Source of the DNA: UBA12026 sp035291405
Lineage (GTDB): Bacteria > Patescibacteriota > Microgenomatia > UBA8517
Direction: 5' to 3'
NCBI GenBank assembly: GCA_035291405.1
Contig: DATDSD010000010.1
Location: 1-24,069, forward strand
DNA: 24,069 nt
Below the pieces are notes generated by a model. The model was not told the origin of the DNA and searched no databases. It saw only the letters and a program-made list of their open reading frames with translations. Of the stretch, positions 20,631 to 24,069 are shown piece after piece. Numbering within the stretch: the stretch's first letter is position 1; every line of letters starts with the position of its first letter. The position numbers and the translations under genes are program-made.

Positions 20631-23248
20631 CTTTCTTCTTCTTCGTCTCCTGTTTTTTCAAGAACTGTGGCAGCTGCAATTGAATCTCCCTTGTCTGCAA
20701 ATCTCATAATAATAACTCCTTGTGTGGCTCGTCCTAATTGTGGAATGTTTTTGACTGGAAGCTTTATAACCTGTCCTTTTTTGGAAGTTATAACTAATTG
20801 ATCTGATTTTTCAGTAACTAAGCATGCTGTTGCTAAATCCCCCGTTTTTGCTGAAACCACACATGCCTTAACCCCTTTGCCTGCCCTTTTTTGTATTGGA
20901 AATAGATCAAATCTAGTTCTTTTTCCTAGTCCGTGAATTGAAAGAGTTAATATATCTCTAAATATTTTTTTTCTTTTATCAGCTGGAACATCTAATTTTT
21001 CAGAGAAGACTTCCATACCTATTACTGAATCTCCTGTAGCCATTTTAACTCCAGTTACTCCAGTCGTTGCTCTTCCCATCGGTCTGACATTACTTTCTGG
21101 AAATCTAATAGACATTCCCTTTTGGGTTAAAAGCATAATATTATCATTGCCGTATGTTAAGTGAGCCGATATCAGACTATCAGCGCCTTGAAGTTTAATG
21201 GCTATAAGTCCACTTGATCTTAAGTTGTCAAATTGTTTTAATTCAGTTTTTTTGATAATTCCAGAAGAAGTTGCCAGTATTAAATGTTTTGCACCAGATT
21301 CTTTGTCCATTGGTAAAATTGATTTGATTTCTTCTCCCTGCTCAAGGTTTAGAAAGTTGACTAAAGCTTGCCCTTTTGCCTGTCTTGATGACTCAGGTAT
21401 CTCATAGGCTTTTGTTCCAAAAACACGCCCTTTATTGGTAAAGAACAGTATCTGATCGTGGGTTGATGCAGTAACTAAATGTTCTATCTCATCTTCTTCT
21501 TTAGTTGTCATTCCAATGACTCCCTTACCTCCTCTTCTTTGAGCTTTGTAAGTGTTTCTCGGTACTCTTTTTATATAACCTGTTCTTGTAACAGTTACTA
21601 AAACATCTTCTTTTGCAACCAAATCCTCTTCACTAAATTCACCAATCATACTTTTATATATCTTTGTTTTTCTTTCGTCACCAAATTTTTCTTTTAACTC
21701 CAAGAGTTCTTTGTTGATGATATTTAAAATTCTTTGTGGATCTTTAAGTATTGCAATTAATTCATCAATTAATTTTTTAATCTCTTCGTATTCTTTTTCA
21801 ATTTTTTCTCTTTCCAAAGCAGCTAGTCTTCTTAACTGCATATCAAGAATAGCAATAGATTGGATTTCCGAGAGTTTAAATCTTTTCATAAGATTACTCT
21901 TGGCATCTTCCTGGGTTTTACTTTCTCTAATTGTTTTAATGACTGCATCTAAATTATCAAGTGCAATTTTTAACCCCTCCAAAATATGTGCTCTTCTTTT
22001 TGCTTCAGTTAGTTCGAAAATTGTTCTTCTGGTAATAACTTTTTGTCTATGTTTAATATACTCAACTAAAATTTGCTTGAGGTTTAAAGTATGTGGTGTC
22101 CCATCAACAAGGGCAACAAAATTTGCAGGAAAAGTAGTTTGCAATTTTGTATGTTTGTATAAATTATTTAAAACTGACTTTGGTTTAGCATCCCTTTTTA
22201 GTTCAATCACAACTCTCATACCATCTTTATCAGATTCATCACGCAAATCACTAATACCAATTAATTTTTTATCTTTTACAAGTTCAGCAATTTTAGCAAC
22301 CATTTCTGCTTTATTTACTTGATATGGAATCTCAGAAATAATAATTTGGGATTTTCCTGACTTATTCTCTGAAATTTCTGCAATACCCCTAACAACTATT
22401 CTTCCTCTTCCTGTTGCATAAACTTCTTTTAAGGAATTTGCATCATAAATAGCTCCTCCTGTTGGAAAATCAGGACCTGGCAAAACTTCTGTTATTTCAT
22501 CTATGGAAGTATCCGTTTCAAATGAAATTGATTTTGGATCTACTTCCTCCTGAGTAAAACTTTTTTCTTCTCCTGAAGCAATTAAATTAATTTTCTTAAT
22601 TACAAATTCATTTTCAATTTTGTGATTTTCTTGGTTTTCTACAACAACTTTTCCATTTTTAACCATTAAGGAAATTGCATCAATAACCTCAGTTAAATTG
22701 TGTGGAGGAATTTTAGTGGCCATTCCAACTGCAATACCTTCAGATCCCATTAACAAAAGGTTTGGAAGAAGAGCTGGCATAAAGACGGGTTCTTTTAAGG
22801 TAGCGTCAAAATTGTCAATATAATCAACAGTATCCTTTTCAATATCGGCTAAAAGATATTCAGAAATAGCCGATAACTTGACCTCCGTATAACGCATTGC
22901 TGCGGCTGAGTCTCCATCAACTGATCCAAAATTTCCCTGTCCTCTGACTAATGGATACCTCATTGAAAAATCTTGAGCTAGACGAACCATGGTGTCATAT
23001 ACAGCAGTATCTCCGTGTGGATGGTATTTACCTAAAACTTCTCCTACAACTTTAGCTGATTTAGTAAAACTTCCAGAGTGCTTTAGTCCCATCTGAGACA
23101 TGGCATAAAGTATTCTACGATGCACTGGTTTGAGACCATCTTTAACATCTGGAAGAGCCCTTGCAACAATAACGCTCATTGCATAATCAACATAAGATTT
23201 TGAAAGTTCTGAAGTTATTTCTGTATTTAGAATTTTACCGATATCCAT
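20627..23248 (-). CDS. gyrA: DNA gyrase subunit A
   Basis: Breakage-reunion subunit of the type II topoisomerase that introduces negative supercoils. The catalytic Tyr is Y120 (AAAMRYTEVKL). The quinolone region reads GKYHPHGDTAVYD, with Thr81 at the E. coli Ser83 position and Asp85 at the Asp87 position. IPPHNL, GPDFPTGG and the coiled-coil region (about 400-500) follow. The C-terminal domain carries the GyrA box QRRGGKG (570-576), so this is gyrase rather than topoisomerase IV. At 873 aa it has roughly 45 extra charged residues at about 200-248 between the GMATKIPPHNL block and GPDFP. The C-terminus is acidic (DEEEES). A TCTAAT 7 bp before the ATG would be a near-leaderless -10. gyrB is not in the window. 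Confidence 0.98.
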   Translation of the reverse strand: MDIGKILNTEITSELSKSYVDYAMSVIVARALPDVKDGLKPVHRRILYAMSQMGLKHSGSFTKSAKVVGEVLGKYHPHGDTAVYDTMVRLAQDFSMRYPLVRGQGNFGSVDGDSAAAMRYTEVKLSAISEYLLADIEKDTVDYIDNFDATLKEPVFMPALLPNLLLMGSEGIAVGMATKIPPHNLTEVIDAISLMVKNGKVVVENQENHKIENEFVIKKINLIASGEEKSFTQEEVDPKSISFETDTSIDEITEVLPGPDFPTGGAIYDANSLKEVYATGRGRIVVRGIAEISENKSGKSQIIISEIPYQVNKAEMVAKIAELVKDKKLIGISDLRDESDKDGMRVVIELKRDAKPKSVLNNLYKHTKLQTTFPANFVALVDGTPHTLNLKQILVEYIKHRQKVITRRTIFELTEAKRRAHILEGLKIALDNLDAVIKTIRESKTQEDAKSNLMKRFKLSEIQSIAILDMQLRRLAALEREKIEKEYEEIKKLIDELIAILKDPQRILNIINKELLELKEKFGDERKTKIYKSMIGEFSEEDLVAKEDVLVTVTRTGYIKRVPRNTYKAQRRGGKGVIGMTTKEEDEIEHLVTASTHDQILFFTNKGRVFGTKAYEIPESSRQAKGQALVNFLNLEQGEEIKSILPMDKESGAKHLILATSSGIIKKTELKQFDNLRSSGLIAIKLQGADSLISAHLTYGNDNIMLLTQKGMSIRFPESNVRPMGRATTGVTGVKMATGDSVIGMEVFSEKLDVPADKRKKIFRDILTLSIHGLGKRTRFDLFPIQKRAGKGVKACVVSAKTGDLATACLVTEKSDQLVITSKKGQVIKLPVKNIPQLGRATQGVIIMRFADKGDSIAAATVLEKTGDEEEES

Positions 23249-23263
23249 ATTAATAATTAGAAC

Positions 23264-23285
23264 AAAATAGGCTCTTTAAAGCCTA
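23264..23285 (-). terminator. Hairpin with short T-run upstream of gyrA
   Basis: Minus-strand stem TAGGCT-TTAAAG-AGCCTA (23285-23268) followed by TTTTG, 16 bp before the gyrA ATG. It could end transcripts from the DUF1295 gene or act as an attenuator in a gyrA leader; a TATAAAAT sits just upstream. Confidence 0.45.
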
Positions 23286-23408
23286 GAATCATTTTATAGC
23301 TAAATTACCCATGAAGCAAGGGGAAAGAACAGTCAAACTCTAGGCCATCCAACCTCATATTTTTACTTTTTAAAGATGATTGTTTAACTAGATGGTCAAA
23401 TCCATATC

Positions 23409-24069
23409 TCACCAAAATTTTGGGAAGAAACTTGGAGTATCTTTCTTGTATTTTTCAAATTCTGCGTTTCCCTCATATTTTTTCTCTAGCATAGGAATAC
23501 CCGAAACTTTTAAGATTAGATAAGTTATAGTGAGTGGTCCGATTAATCCCAGATACCAGTATGTTGATCCAAGTGTCAATATCCAGATACCCCACCACAT
23601 TGTAACTTCTCCAAAATAATTAGGATGTCTTGTTAATTTCCAAAGACCCTCTTTTATTATCTTTCCTTTGTTTTTAATATCTTTTTTGAAAAAATACATT
23701 TCTAAATCTCCAACTGTCTCAAAGTAAAAACCAAGAACCCAAATTAAAAGACCAATAAACCCAAAGAAAGATACTCCCCCATCAAAGCGATTATAGAGAG
23801 CAAAGGGAAGGGAAATTAAAAACATAAAAATTCCTTGGATTAGAAATACTTTTACGTAACTTTTAAATATAATATTTTTACCCCATTTCTCTTTCCATTC
23901 TTTATATCTGAAATCTTCTTTTTTGCCCCAGTTGCGGATGGTTATATATATTGTTAATCTCAAACCCCACAAAAAAACCAAAAAAGTTAAAATCATTTTT
24001 GTTTGTTGAAAATCTTTAGATAATATAAAATTTAAAAAAGCGACAACTATAAATCCAATCCCCCAAGCA
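23409..24069 (-). CDS. DUF1295 / steroid-5-alpha-reductase-like membrane protein (5' end outside window)
   Basis: Polytopic membrane protein of the DUF1295 family, related to isoprenylcysteine methyltransferase and steroid reductase C-terminal domains. Hallmarks: LWGLRLTIYITIRNWGKKED, GLWKLTRHPNYFGEVTMWWG (the RHPNYFGE cofactor-binding signature), and SGIPMLEKKYEG near the C-terminus. The frame stays open upstream of the first ATG at 23996 to the window edge, reading AWGIGFIVVAFLNFILS, which matches the family's preceding helix. So the gene continues beyond 24069 and about 220 of perhaps 260-290 residues are seen. Some 160 bp with a hairpin separate it from gyrA. The reaction is unknown for the family. 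Confidence 0.9.
   Translation of the reverse strand, partial: AWGIGFIVVAFLNFILSKDFQQTKMILTFLVFLWGLRLTIYITIRNWGKKEDFRYKEWKEKWGKNIIFKSYVKVFLIQGIFMFLISLPFALYNRFDGGVSFFGFIGLLIWVLGFYFETVGDLEMYFFKKDIKNKGKIIKEGLWKLTRHPNYFGEVTMWWGIWILTLGSTYWYLGLIGPLTITYLILKVSGIPMLEKKYEGNAEFEKYKKDTPSFFPKFW

Noticed and set aside
1..24069. CRISPR array, insertion sequences or antiphage island
   Set aside because: No spaced direct-repeat array, transposase, terminal inverted repeats or defence gene cassette was found.

Overview
This AT-rich, tightly packed bacterial window reads as a chromosomal segment of a Candidate Phyla Radiation (Patescibacteria) organism, most likely Microgenomates-like. That placement is inferred from gene style (small genes, stripped or degenerate versions of universal proteins, single-copy housekeeping genes mixed with membrane proteins of unknown role), not from a marker tree. 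UGA acts as a normal stop: dnaB, the 8351-8956 gene and the xer gene end in TGA, and the last two are ATGA overlaps with the next gene. Almost all gaps are under 100 bp. The exceptions are 3334-3589 (structured, probably a small RNA) and 15638-16528 (891 bp, very AT-rich, one perfect DnaA box).

Layout. 34-3333 (minus): tRNA-His, hisS, an EamA transporter, rpmE and a short prfA, apparently one translation-centred unit. 3383-3567 (minus): hairpin-rich RNA locus with its own promoter and terminator. 3590-5035: two divergent genes, a membrane-anchored Ig-like protein and an MBL-fold protein that has lost its metal ligands. 5109-7292: dnaB facing a free-standing LAGLIDADG endonuclease that starts 8 bp behind tRNA-Leu(CAA). 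7293-8336: efp facing a small membrane protein. 8351-13488 (plus): Lgt-like membrane protein, DksA/TraR zinc finger, Ca2+/cation exchanger, RluA-type pseudouridine synthase, KefB-type antiporter and a LytR_C-like anchored protein, most of them overlapping or nearly touching. 13447-15637: a TPR/HIRAN-like gene divergent from yebC and a polytopic membrane protein. 15638-16528: the AT-rich gap. 16529-19630: a MazG-like protein divergent from a Xer recombinase plus LCP-family pair. 19636-24069: SIMPL protein, a small gene interrupted by an in-frame TGA, gyrA, and a DUF1295 protein cut by the window edge.

The recurring theme is how genes start. At about nine operon-leading genes a recognisable -10 box lies only 6-11 bp before the start codon, which predicts leaderless or near-leaderless mRNAs. 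In two divergent pairs (4465/4535 and 20379/20445) one -35 hexamer seems to serve both strands. The most unusual single items are the broken small gene at 20445-20630, the RF1 without its N-terminal domain, the EF-P with Arg at the modified tip position, the MBL pseudoenzyme, the MazG-like protein beside the long AT-rich gap, and the RNA locus next to tRNA-His.
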